Below, piece by piece: positions 16,112 to 23,519 of a stretch of 64,000 nt of DNA. The number at the start of each line of letters is the position of its first letter. The first letter of the stretch is position 1. Origin of the DNA: Desulfotomaculum sp. GTDB taxonomy: Bacteria > Bacillota > Desulfotomaculia > Desulfotomaculales > Nap2-2B. Location of the stretch: contig DOTD01000044.1 of assembly GCA_003513005.1 (NCBI GenBank), positions 24,146 to 88,145 on the forward strand, read 5' to 3'. Below the pieces are notes generated by a model that saw only the letters and a list, made by a program, of their open reading frames with translations, did no database searches and had not been told where the DNA came from. A program made the position numbers and the translations under genes.

Positions 16112-18751
16112 ATGCATGACTTTACCCAGTACGTCAATCCTCAGTTAGGCAGGCTCCTCGAACAGGTTCATATGGATAAAGTCTTTATTCGCGGTGAGGG
16201 CAACTACCTGTATGATACAACCGGAAGGCAATATCTCGATTTTATCGCAGCATACGGAGCGCTGCCTTTTGGTTTTAACCCGCCGGAAATATGGGAGGTT
16301 CTTGAAGAAGTGCGTAATAAGGCCCTGCCCAGCTTTATTCAGCCTTCAGCTCTCGATTCGGCCGGAAAAATGGCCAGGCGCCTGATCGAACTGGTTCCTG
16401 ACGGACTTCAATATGTAACCTTTACCAATAGCGGTGCCGAGACAGTGGAGGCGGCTATAAAGATAGCGCGATCAGCTACAGGGCGGTTAGGTATTTTAAG
16501 CACGGTAAACGGCTTTCACGGCAAGACTCTTGGCGCGCTTTCAGCCACGGGAAAGGGTTACTATCAAACGCCCTTCGGAGCGCCCGTGCCGGGTTTTAAC
16601 ATTGTCCCGTACGGAGATTTGAATGCGCTGAGGAAAGAACTTGAGATGAATGGATATAATTATGCAGCCTTTATAGTCGAGCCGATCCAGGGTGAAGGTG
16701 GAATAGTAGTTCCTGAAGCCGGTTACCTGTCCAAAGCCCTGGAAATATGCCATCAATATGGAATTTTATTTATCCTTGACGAAATCCAAACCGGACTGGG
16801 CCGTACTGGGATGCTTTTTGCATGCGAGGATGAGGATTTATGCCCAGATCTCCTGCTTTTGGCTAAAGCCCTTGGCGGAGGAATTTTCCCCATAGGAGCC
16901 TGTATCAGCACGGAAGCGGTATATACAAAAGATTTTGGAGATCGTCACTCGTCCACTTTTGCGGCAAATACCCCTGCCTGCCAGATCGGCTTAAAAGTGC
17001 TGGATATTCTGACCAGGAATAACAGGGAAATTATTCAACGTGTAAAAGTCAACGGTGAGTACTTATATAAGGAACTGGCCGTTCTGCAAAAAGAATATCC
17101 CAGGGTTCTTAAAGAAGTTCGCGGCAGAGGCTATATGCTCGGTTTAGAATTTGAGATGAGCCGTTCTGATTTTCCGGGCTGTTTTTTAAGTGTGCTTGCC
17201 GAGCAGGAGGTCCTGACACCGCTTGTATCCAGTTACCTCTTAAATGTTGAATGCCTGAGGGTAGCGCCTACATTAAATGGAAACAAAGTAATCCGCCTGG
17301 AGCCGCCTCTTACAGTTACGCTCGATGAATGCCAAAGAGCGCTTAAATCCATAAGGCGTGTTATAGAAGTGCTTGATCAGGGCAATACACTGGAAGTTTT
17401 AAGGCCTGTCCTGGATCTTGATGAAAACACAGCCTGTTCAGTAACGAAAGCTGAAAAATACGATTGGGATATGTATGAACCTTCCCGGGAAAACAAAGAG
17501 GGACGCTTCGCTTTTCTTGTCCATCCTTTAGACCTTGATAATTATTACGAGTTTGACGCAAACCTTGCGTCTCTTCCACAAGATAAGCTACAACAGCTGG
17601 CTGATCTGGGAGGCGATATACTGGACCCCTTCGTGATTGGCCGCACAAGGGTTGAGTCACCGGCGGGCTATACTGTCTATGGGGAATTCATTGCCTTACC
17701 TCATACAACAAAAGAGATTCTGAAATTTACACCCGAGGAAGCGCTGAAGGAATTAGAAAAGGCGCTTGAACTTGCCCAGCAGCGGGGCGCCCGGCTTGTT
17801 GGCCTTGGCGCCTACACTTCGGTAGTATCCCGGGGGGGAACCCTTCTTCAAGGTCATTTTCTTCCTTTAACCACCGGAAACAGCTATACGGTAGTTTCGG
17901 GAGCGGAAGCGATCAAACTTGCCGCACAGCGATTTTCCCTCGATCTGGCACAGTGTACTGCAGCGATTATTGGCGCGACCGGTTCAATTGGGAGGCTTAT
18001 GGCTATATTGCTCGCGGAAGAGGTTCAACAGGTAGTTTTAATTGGTAATCCGCGCCACCCTCAGGCAAGCTTAAGACGCCTGCGCCGTGTAGCGGAAGAT
18101 ATTTGCCTGCACCTGTCCGATCAAGCCGGGGCCGGTTGGATACCACCCAAGAGTTCTCTGGGGGAGAACTTATTAAAAATGAAACTGCCGGCTACGAATT
18201 CCCAGCGTGAAGAATGGGCAACGGTTGTAGATGAATTAATCCGTTCCGATAAATTCATTTTAACCAGTAATCCCAACCAGGGAATTTCTATAGCCCAGGT
18301 GGTAGTAACGGCTACAAGCAGTGTGGAGGAACTGGTCAATCCGGAATGGGTGACCCCCGGCGCAATCATTTGTGATATTTCCAAACCGTCCAATGTCAGT
18401 CCGGAACTTCAAAAACTGCGGCCCGATGTGCTTGTTATTGACGGGGGTGTTGTGGCATTACCCGGACGTCCTTCCCTGGGGTGGAATTTTGGTTTTGAAC
18501 CCGGCTTGGCCTATGCATGTATGGCTGAGACGATGATGCTGGCGCTTGAGCATCATTACACCGATATGAGTTTGGGTACGGATTTACGTCTGGATAATAT
18601 GATTTACTTGAGGCAGTTAGCCAAAAAGCACGGTTTTGAACTGGCCCGTTTACGAAGCTTCGACAGGCCGTTAAGTGAAGAGGACTGGGAGAAAGTTATC
18701 AAAGAGCGTACAAAGGTCCGTTCAAACCTTTGTGCAACGGCAAGTTCATAA
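16112..18751 (+). CDS. Class III aminotransferase fused to acyl-ACP-reductase-like dehydrogenase
   Basis: 879 residues in two parts. Residues 1 to about 430 are a PLP enzyme of the acetylornithine/4-aminobutyrate class: TNSGAETVEAAIKIAR, FHGKTLGALSATG, EPIQGEGG, DEIQTGLGRTG and the PLP Lys252 in LLLAKALGGG. Residues about 470-860 resemble cyanobacterial long-chain acyl-ACP reductase: GLGAYTSVVSRGG, FLPLTTGNSYT, a Rossmann glycine loop GATGSIG (621-627), VIDGGVVALPG, and AYACMAETMM with Cys803 aligned to the acyl-thioester cysteine of that family. Both active sites look complete. A reductase giving an aldehyde and a transaminase giving an amine would be a logical pair; this is inference, and the substrate chain is unknown. 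Ribosome site AGGAGG. Confidence 0.85.
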   Translation: MHDFTQYVNPQLGRLLEQVHMDKVFIRGEGNYLYDTTGRQYLDFIAAYGALPFGFNPPEIWEVLEEVRNKALPSFIQPSALDSAGKMARRLIELVPDGLQYVTFTNSGAETVEAAIKIARSATGRLGILSTVNGFHGKTLGALSATGKGYYQTPFGAPVPGFNIVPYGDLNALRKELEMNGYNYAAFIVEPIQGEGGIVVPEAGYLSKALEICHQYGILFILDEIQTGLGRTGMLFACEDEDLCPDLLLLAKALGGGIFPIGACISTEAVYTKDFGDRHSSTFAANTPACQIGLKVLDILTRNNREIIQRVKVNGEYLYKELAVLQKEYPRVLKEVRGRGYMLGLEFEMSRSDFPGCFLSVLAEQEVLTPLVSSYLLNVECLRVAPTLNGNKVIRLEPPLTVTLDECQRALKSIRRVIEVLDQGNTLEVLRPVLDLDENTACSVTKAEKYDWDMYEPSRENKEGRFAFLVHPLDLDNYYEFDANLASLPQDKLQQLADLGGDILDPFVIGRTRVESPAGYTVYGEFIALPHTTKEILKFTPEEALKELEKALELAQQRGARLVGLGAYTSVVSRGGTLLQGHFLPLTTGNSYTVVSGAEAIKLAAQRFSLDLAQCTAAIIGATGSIGRLMAILLAEEVQQVVLIGNPRHPQASLRRLRRVAEDICLHLSDQAGAGWIPPKSSLGENLLKMKLPATNSQREEWATVVDELIRSDKFILTSNPNQGISIAQVVVTATSSVEELVNPEWVTPGAIICDISKPSNVSPELQKLRPDVLVIDGGVVALPGRPSLGWNFGFEPGLAYACMAETMMLALEHHYTDMSLGTDLRLDNMIYLRQLAKKHGFELARLRSFDRPLSEEDWEKVIKERTKVRSNLCATASS

Positions 18752-18764
18752 AGTGATACCTTCT

Positions 18765-18820
18765 TTAATAAGTCAATTTTCATAATAAGTCAAGCCTGAC
18801 CCCTAGTCAGGGTTTGGTTA
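18765..18820. repeat. REP-like dispersed element, copy 1
   Basis: The segment with AAGTCAAGCCTGACCCCTAG is the reverse complement of a segment at about 46446-46487; about 41 bases match with 3-4 differences. It contains a small hairpin CCTGAC/GTCAGG. It sits between the fusion gene and the ffh promoter. Confidence 0.7.
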
Positions 18821-18823
18821 TCC

Positions 18824-18852
18824 TTGACAGGTTATGGGTGATCGGATAATAT
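18824..18852 (+). promoter_or_regulatory. Sigma-A promoter for ffh
   Basis: Consensus TTGACA (18824-18829), 17-bp spacer and TAATAT (18847-18852), 64 bp before the ffh ATG. Confidence 0.6.
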
Positions 18853-18915
18853 TGTTTAAGAAAAATCTTTGACATAAAGAAAAATAACATACAGACAAGA
18901 AAGGAAGCTCAGGGA

Positions 18916-20289
18916 ATGGTTTTTGCAAGTCTTGCTGAAAAATTGCAGGAAACCTTCCGCAAACTGAAGAACAGGGGCAGACTTACCGAGGCGGATGTCG
19001 ATGAGGCATTGCGTGAGGTAAGACGTGCTTTATTAGGCGCCGATGTTAACTTTCAGGTTGTCAAGAATTTTATAGCAGGCATTAAAGAACGGGCAATGGG
19101 CCAGGAAGTATTAACCAGTCTTATACCCGGCCAGCAGGTAATTAAAATTGTCCGTGACGAGATGGCGGAGTTGATGGGCGGAGTGCAGAGCAAAATTAAT
19201 CTCGCCTCCAAACCTCCTACAGTAGTAATGCTTGTCGGACTACAGGGTTCCGGTAAAACTACCACCGCCGCCAAATTGGCCAGCCTGCTGCGGAAACAGG
19301 GAAAGCAGCCCCTGCTGGTTGCCGCTGATGTTTACCGGGCAGCGGCTGTTAAACAGCTTCAGGTTCTGGGGCAGCAAATAAATATCCCCGTATTTTCACG
19401 AACGGATCTGCAGGAACCGGTAGAAATTGCCCGCCTGGCAGTTGAGCATGCCTTTGGCGCTGAAAGAGACCTGATTATTTTAGATACGGCAGGGCGGTTG
19501 CATGTTGATGACAAGTTAATGGCTGAACTGGAATCAATCAAAGCCAAGGTGCATCCCCATGAAATAATTCTTGTTGTGGACGCTATGACGGGACAGGTTG
19601 CCGTTAATATAGCCCAGGCTTTTCATGAACGTCTTGGCCTGGATGGAGTCATCCTGACCAAGTTGGATGGTGACAGCAGGGGAGGGGCGGCGCTTTCAAT
19701 TAAGGCCGTTACAGGCTGTCCGATTAAATTTGTCGGAACCGGCGAGAAATTGGATGCTCTGGAGATTTTTCACCCGGACCGTATGGCGGAACGTATCCTG
19801 GGCATGGGCGATGTGCTTACTCTGGTTGAAAAGGCGCAGAGCGTTATTGATGCTGAGCAAATGGAAAAGCTCAATAAAAAGATCTACAGCGCCGAGTTTA
19901 CCCTGGAGGATTTTTTAGAACAGCTTCATGAAATAAAAAAAATGGGACCGCTACAGCAACTGATCGGTATGATACCCGGGCTTGGCAATGCTAAAATGTT
20001 AAAAGAACTGGGCGAAATTGATGAAAAAGAACTTGTCTATGTTGAAGCTGTGATCAGTTCCATGACGCGCTGGGAAAGGCACAATCCTCAGGAGATTAAC
20101 GGCAGCCGCCGCCGGCGCATAGCAAATGGGAGCGGTACCACCATACAGGATGTCAACCGCATATTAAAACAGTTTGAGCAGACACGAAAAATGATCAAAC
20201 AATTTGCGGAGGTGGGCAAGAACGTAAAAAAGGGCGGCAAGTATCTGCCCGGTTTTATTCAGGACAAACGCGGCAAGCCGTTGTTTTAG
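18916..20289 (+). CDS. ffh: Signal recognition particle GTPase Ffh
   Basis: Binds signal peptides and SRP RNA and docks with FtsY. 457 residues. N domain (residues 1-90), G domain with P-loop GLQGSGKTTTAAKLA, DTAGRLHVDD, TKLDGDSRGGAALS and the C-terminal Met-rich M domain (EQLHEIKKMGPLQQLIGMIP, SRRRRIANGSGTTIQDVN). ATG 18916 follows a weak AAGGA site. The usual upstream ylxM and ftsY are absent; rpsP follows after about 60 bp. Confidence 0.97.
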   Translation: MVFASLAEKLQETFRKLKNRGRLTEADVDEALREVRRALLGADVNFQVVKNFIAGIKERAMGQEVLTSLIPGQQVIKIVRDEMAELMGGVQSKINLASKPPTVVMLVGLQGSGKTTTAAKLASLLRKQGKQPLLVAADVYRAAAVKQLQVLGQQINIPVFSRTDLQEPVEIARLAVEHAFGAERDLIILDTAGRLHVDDKLMAELESIKAKVHPHEIILVVDAMTGQVAVNIAQAFHERLGLDGVILTKLDGDSRGGAALSIKAVTGCPIKFVGTGEKLDALEIFHPDRMAERILGMGDVLTLVEKAQSVIDAEQMEKLNKKIYSAEFTLEDFLEQLHEIKKMGPLQQLIGMIPGLGNAKMLKELGEIDEKELVYVEAVISSMTRWERHNPQEINGSRRRRIANGSGTTIQDVNRILKQFEQTRKMIKQFAEVGKNVKKGGKYLPGFIQDKRGKPLF

Positions 20290-20347
20290 AAAAAAGGTAA
20301 CCAGTGAATTTGAAAACTAAGAGAAGATGAAAAGGCAGGTGATATTA

Positions 20348-20611
20348 TTGTCAGTTAAAATCAGGCTAAAAAGAATGGGCGCCAAGAAGAAACCTTTCTA
20401 CCGTATTGTCGTTGCAGATTCCCGTTCGCCGCGGGATGGCCGTTTTGTAGAAGAGTTGGGTTATTATAACCCCCTTAAAGATCCGGCCGAAGTTAAAATC
20501 AATCAGGAAAAAGCAATCAGCTGGCTGAAGATGGGAGCCCAGTCCACGGATACTGTTCGTTCTTTATTTAATAAAGCCGGTATATTTAGTAAGCTCGCCG
20601 AGGATAGTTAA
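20348..20611 (+). CDS. rpsP: Ribosomal protein bS16
   Basis: Small-subunit protein; SVKIRLKRMGAKKKPFYRIV and DSRSPRDGRFVEELGYYNP are diagnostic. I choose TTG 20348 as start: it gives the conserved M-S-V-K-I-R start and has AGGTGA (20337-20342) at 5 bp. An upstream ATG at 20327 would add seven unconserved residues. 87 residues. It is part of the classical rpsP-khpA-rimM-trmD cluster. Confidence 0.96.
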   Translation: MSVKIRLKRMGAKKKPFYRIVVADSRSPRDGRFVEELGYYNPLKDPAEVKINQEKAISWLKMGAQSTDTVRSLFNKAGIFSKLAEDS

Positions 20612-20651
20612 ATATTACAACTGGGGGATGACGAGGGGGAACTATAATAAG

Positions 20652-20879
20652 ATGGAAGAGCTGGTTGAGGTTCTGGCCAAAGCCCTTGTTGATCAGCCGG
20701 ACAAAGTGGTAGTAAATATGATCAAAGGTGAAAAAGCTTATGTGATTGAGGTAAGAGTTGCCACAGAAGATATGGGTAAAGTAATTGGAAGGCAGGGTAA
20801 AATAGCAAGGGCCATACGTACTGTTGTTAAAGCTGCTGCAGCTAAACAACATAGAAAAGTACTTGTAGAAATTGTTTAA
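20652..20879 (+). CDS. khpA: KH-domain RNA-binding protein KhpA
   Basis: 75 residues, a single KH domain with the GRQG loop (MGKVIGRQGKIARAIR) and start MEELVEVLAKALVDQPD typical of KhpA. In Gram-positives KhpA works with KhpB/Jag in RNA binding and cell-wall control. ATG 20652 gives the conserved N-terminus; an alternative ATG at 20628 would add 8 residues. Confidence 0.92.
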   Translation: MEELVEVLAKALVDQPDKVVVNMIKGEKAYVIEVRVATEDMGKVIGRQGKIARAIRTVVKAAAAKQHRKVLVEIV

Positions 20880-20887
20880 GGTAATCA

Positions 20888-20920
20888 AGGGGGCAGTTTA
20901 AGACCCCCTCTTTTATTTTA
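20888..20920 (+). terminator. Rho-independent terminator after khpA
   Basis: AGGGGG (20888-20893) pairs with CCCCCT (20904-20909), 10-base loop, followed by CTTTTATTTTAT. Confidence 0.65.
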
Positions 20921-20969
20921 TGTCGTAACTGTTTTGTACAACCGGTATTAATAAGAGGAGACAGTAAAA

Positions 20970-21491
20970 CTGGAAGAGTTATTAATTACGATTGGAAAAG
21001 TAATTGACACATACGGAAACCGCGGTTGGGTACGCGTTTTTCCGCTGACTGATTTTCCGGAACGTTTTTTTAAGATGGACAGAGTAATCCTCACAAAGGG
21101 TAACCTGAATAAGGAATACTTCATCAATGAGGTTAAGCAGCATAAAAAATATTTTCTGATTGACTTCCAGGACATATCCGATATGAATGCCGCCGAACTG
21201 CTTACAGGCGCCCTGCTGCAGGTAACTAGAGAGCGGTTGGTGAAACTGCCGGCCGATAATTATTTTGTCTTCGATATAATAGGACTTTCCGTATATACCG
21301 AAACATCTGAATACCTTGGAAAAATTGAAGATGTGCTTCATACAGGGGCGAATGATGTTTATGTGGTCAAAAAGGACAGGCTATCGCTCTTGGTTCCTGC
21401 TTTAAAACAGGTAGTTAAAAAAATTGATCTTGACAACTGCCGGATGATTGTAAAACTGCCGGAAGGGCTGGAAGCGACCAGTGCTGATTAA
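20970..21491 (+). CDS. rimM: 16S rRNA processing protein RimM, with probable CTG start
   Basis: Assists 30S maturation. The conserved N-terminus (LEELLITIGKVIDTYGNRG then WVRVFPLTDFPERFF) begins well before the first ATG (21075). Between the in-frame stop at 20952 and this block there is no ATG, GTG or TTG; CTG 20970 has GAGGAG 10 bp upstream and gives the family-like start. 173 residues, normal length; PRC-barrel half with YFVFDIIGLSVY and TGANDVYVV. The 3' end overlaps trmD by 11 bp. Apart from the start codon it looks intact. Confidence 0.92.
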   Translation: MEELLITIGKVIDTYGNRGWVRVFPLTDFPERFFKMDRVILTKGNLNKEYFINEVKQHKKYFLIDFQDISDMNAAELLTGALLQVTRERLVKLPADNYFVFDIIGLSVYTETSEYLGKIEDVLHTGANDVYVVKKDRLSLLVPALKQVVKKIDLDNCRMIVKLPEGLEATSAD

Positions 21492-22230
21492 TATTCTGAC
21501 TGTTTTTCCGGAGATGTTTTCAAGCCCATTTAATGCCAGCATTATTAAACGGGCAAGGGGAAAAGGCCTCCTGGAACTTAATCTGGTTAATATCAGGGAT
21601 TTTTCAGAAAACAAGCACAAGAGTATCGACGACTCCCCCTTTGGGGGAGGGCAGGGGATGGTTATGTCAGCTGTTGTTTTTTTTAAGACGATGGATTGGC
21701 TGAAAGAAACCCAGGGTGAACAGGACAGGGTTGTTCTGCTCAGCCCCGGCGGACGTCAATTTAACCAGAAAATTGCCTGGGAACTAAGCCTTCTTAAGAG
21801 GATCACACTGATTTGCGGACATTATGAGGGCATTGATCAGCGTGTTCGGGAAATAGCTTCCGACGAAGTATCAATAGGTGATTATATACTCACTGGAGGT
21901 GAAATTCCTTCCATGGTAATAATCGATGCTGTTGCAAGACTTATTCCCGGTGTTCTGGGAAAGGACAAATCAGCATGCGAAGAGTCATTTAATGATTTGT
22001 TGTTGGAGTACCCACAATATACAAGACCCCGGGAACATGGCGGGTTTCATGTTCCCGAGGTTCTTCTAAGCGGCCACCATGAAAGTATTCGCTACTGGAG
22101 GAGGCAGCAATCTCTTTTGCGTACGCTGACAGAAAGGGAGGATTTGCTTTCCAGGGCTGCCTTAACTGACGAAGATAAGAAAATACTCAAAGAAATTTTT
22201 CAGCGTCTTAAAAAATTAAACCTGGAATAA
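21481..22230 (+). CDS. trmD: tRNA (guanine-N1)-methyltransferase
   Basis: Makes m1G37 in tRNA to prevent frameshifting. 249 residues with the trefoil-knot SAM site: LLSPGGRQF, LICGHYEGIDQRV, SIGDYILTGGE; also DDSPFGGGQGMVM and YTRPREHGGFHVPEVLLSG. GTG start overlaps the rimM end. The gene rplS that normally follows is absent; a terminator and a minus-strand gene come next. Confidence 0.97.
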   Translation: MLINILTVFPEMFSSPFNASIIKRARGKGLLELNLVNIRDFSENKHKSIDDSPFGGGQGMVMSAVVFFKTMDWLKETQGEQDRVVLLSPGGRQFNQKIAWELSLLKRITLICGHYEGIDQRVREIASDEVSIGDYILTGGEIPSMVIIDAVARLIPGVLGKDKSACEESFNDLLLEYPQYTRPREHGGFHVPEVLLSGHHESIRYWRRQQSLLRTLTEREDLLSRAALTDEDKKILKEIFQRLKKLNLE

Positions 22231-22260
22231 TAAATCTTACCAAAAAGATGATTATTATAG

Positions 22261-22296
22261 AAAAAGCCTGTTTTTACGGCAGGCTTTATTTTCCTC
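22261..22296 (+). terminator. Terminator after trmD
   Basis: AAAGCCTG (22263-22270) pairs with CAGGCTTT (22280-22287), followed by ATTTTCC. It lies between converging genes and ends the rimM-trmD unit. Confidence 0.75.
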
Positions 22297-22298
22297 TT

Positions 22299-22589
22299 TT
22301 ATTCACCATTATCCGGTGGCGCCGTGTCAATCCGTCTAAGCGGAGTAACTTTGTTTCTTCGTCCGCTGCCGCTTAAAGGCAATTCACCTTCAGTGATTTC
22401 CAGGTAAAAGATTTTGTCGGGATAACAAAGTACAGTTACAACACCGCGCTCTGGTTCAGTAAGCCATATCCCCTGAAATTCGATCATTTCCCCAAGGTCC
22501 ATCTTCACCCTCCGGGGTCCATCCAGCACTTCAAGTTCCCACCCCTGAATGCTGACAACAATTGTTTTCTTAGGATGGTTGTTTTCCAT
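22299..22589 (-). CDS. Hypothetical protein, 96 residues
   Basis: Not recognised. ATG has a strong site GGAGGT 6 bp upstream on the minus strand, so it is probably real. The sequence is mostly beta-type and polar (TIVVSIQGWELEVLDG, EMIEFQGIWLTEPERGVVTV, KIFYLEITEGELPL) with a basic C-terminal patch (GSGRRNKVTPLRR) and no cysteine pairs or membrane segment. It is convergent with trmD and divergent from the spore-coat genes. Confidence 0.6.
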   Translation of the reverse strand: MENNHPKKTIVVSIQGWELEVLDGPRRVKMDLGEMIEFQGIWLTEPERGVVTVLCYPDKIFYLEITEGELPLSGSGRRNKVTPLRRIDTAPPDNGE

Positions 22590-22786
22590 TATACACCTCC
22601 AGTGTTTACTTGCCTTATTATTTTACTCATCTAAGCTGACTGATGTTAAAACGAAGTCATTATATCATATCCCAAAAAGGAGTTGAAGCAACCGCGCCCT
22701 ATTCTTAGAAAATTTAAGCAGCGGGGGATAAAATATTATATTTCTGAGACATACTAAGTTAACGAAAACCTGGAGGAGGTGAATAT

Positions 22787-23008
22787 ATGCATCACTGGAT
22801 GATCACTGAAATAGAAAAGCTTCGTATTTCCGATCAGTTAAAAGCAGAAGAACTATGCGCCAAGAAAGCGAATTTCTATTTAAACCAGAGCCGTGATCCC
22901 GCTGTTCGGGCCGTGTTGCAGCAGTGTATCGACAAGGGTCAAAGACATGTCAGCGCCTTAAGCGGTTTGCTTCAGGAAGCCGGGCTGACAAATATAGCCA
23001 GGCATTAA
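22787..23008 (+). CDS. Small helical protein, probable spore-coat partner
   Basis: 73 residues, predicted helical (EIEKLRISDQLKAEELCAKK, LQQCIDKGQRHVSALSGLLQ), preceded by a very strong site GGAGGAGGTG. It lies 30 bp upstream of a CotF-type coat gene; such pairs of short ferritin-like or coat proteins are common in spore formers. The family call rests on context more than on motifs. Confidence 0.6.
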   Translation: MHHWMITEIEKLRISDQLKAEELCAKKANFYLNQSRDPAVRAVLQQCIDKGQRHVSALSGLLQEAGLTNIARH

Positions 23009-23038
23009 TATTTCAAAATTGAAAGGAGGTTATTATAA

Positions 23039-23383
23039 GTGGAGTTTACTGATCGTGATATTTTAACTGACTTACTCATCGGCGCCAAGACAATCTCTAC
23101 CGGTTACCATACGGCAGTGCTCGAATCGGCAAACGACCGTGTGCGCGGTACGCTTATCCAAATCAATAACGAAGAATTAAATACACAAAAGCAAATTTTT
23201 GACCTTATGCATTCACGTGGTTGGTATCCGTTAGATCCGGTGTTCACCGGCGTTCCGATGGGGGCTGAAACAACCGGTATCCGTTCAGAAATGGGTTCAA
23301 TGGGTTTTACAAGCGCTTATCCGGGAGGAAGTATGGGGACTTCTCCAGGGGCAGGACTAGGCCCGATAGGCCGCAGTTGGTAG
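23039..23383 (+). CDS. CotF-family spore coat protein
   Basis: 114 residues with GTG start after AAAGGAGG. Residues 1-70 (DRDILTDLLIGAKTISTGYH, LNTQKQIFDLMHSRGWYPL) match the CotF helical coat domain; the tail is rich in Gly, Met and Ser (MGSMGFTSAYPGGSMGTSPG). It implies that the organism forms endospores. A strong terminator follows. Confidence 0.8.
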   Translation: MEFTDRDILTDLLIGAKTISTGYHTAVLESANDRVRGTLIQINNEELNTQKQIFDLMHSRGWYPLDPVFTGVPMGAETTGIRSEMGSMGFTSAYPGGSMGTSPGAGLGPIGRSW

Positions 23384-23389
23384 TAAAAG

Positions 23390-23435
23390 AAAAGGTAAGC
23401 CCGCGTATAGTTCTCTTGCGCGGGCTCACCTTTTT
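23390..23435 (+). terminator. Strong terminator after the coat genes
   Basis: 16-base arms at 23390-23405 and 23419-23434 pair with one mismatch (core AGCCCGCG/CGCGGGCT) and end in a T-run. Confidence 0.85.
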
Positions 23436-23460
23436 ATTAAAGAGGAGTTCCTGGTTTTTA

Positions 23461-23469
23461 TGTTATAAT
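23461..23469 (+). promoter_or_regulatory. Extended -10 promoter for uvrA
   Basis: TGTTATAAT is an extended -10 box (TGnTATAAT) with no good -35, 51 bp before the uvrA ATG. Confidence 0.4.
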
Positions 23470-23519
23470 AAGATTAATTAGAAGCAAAATTCTATCAAAA
23501 AGTACCGGGTGACAATGAC

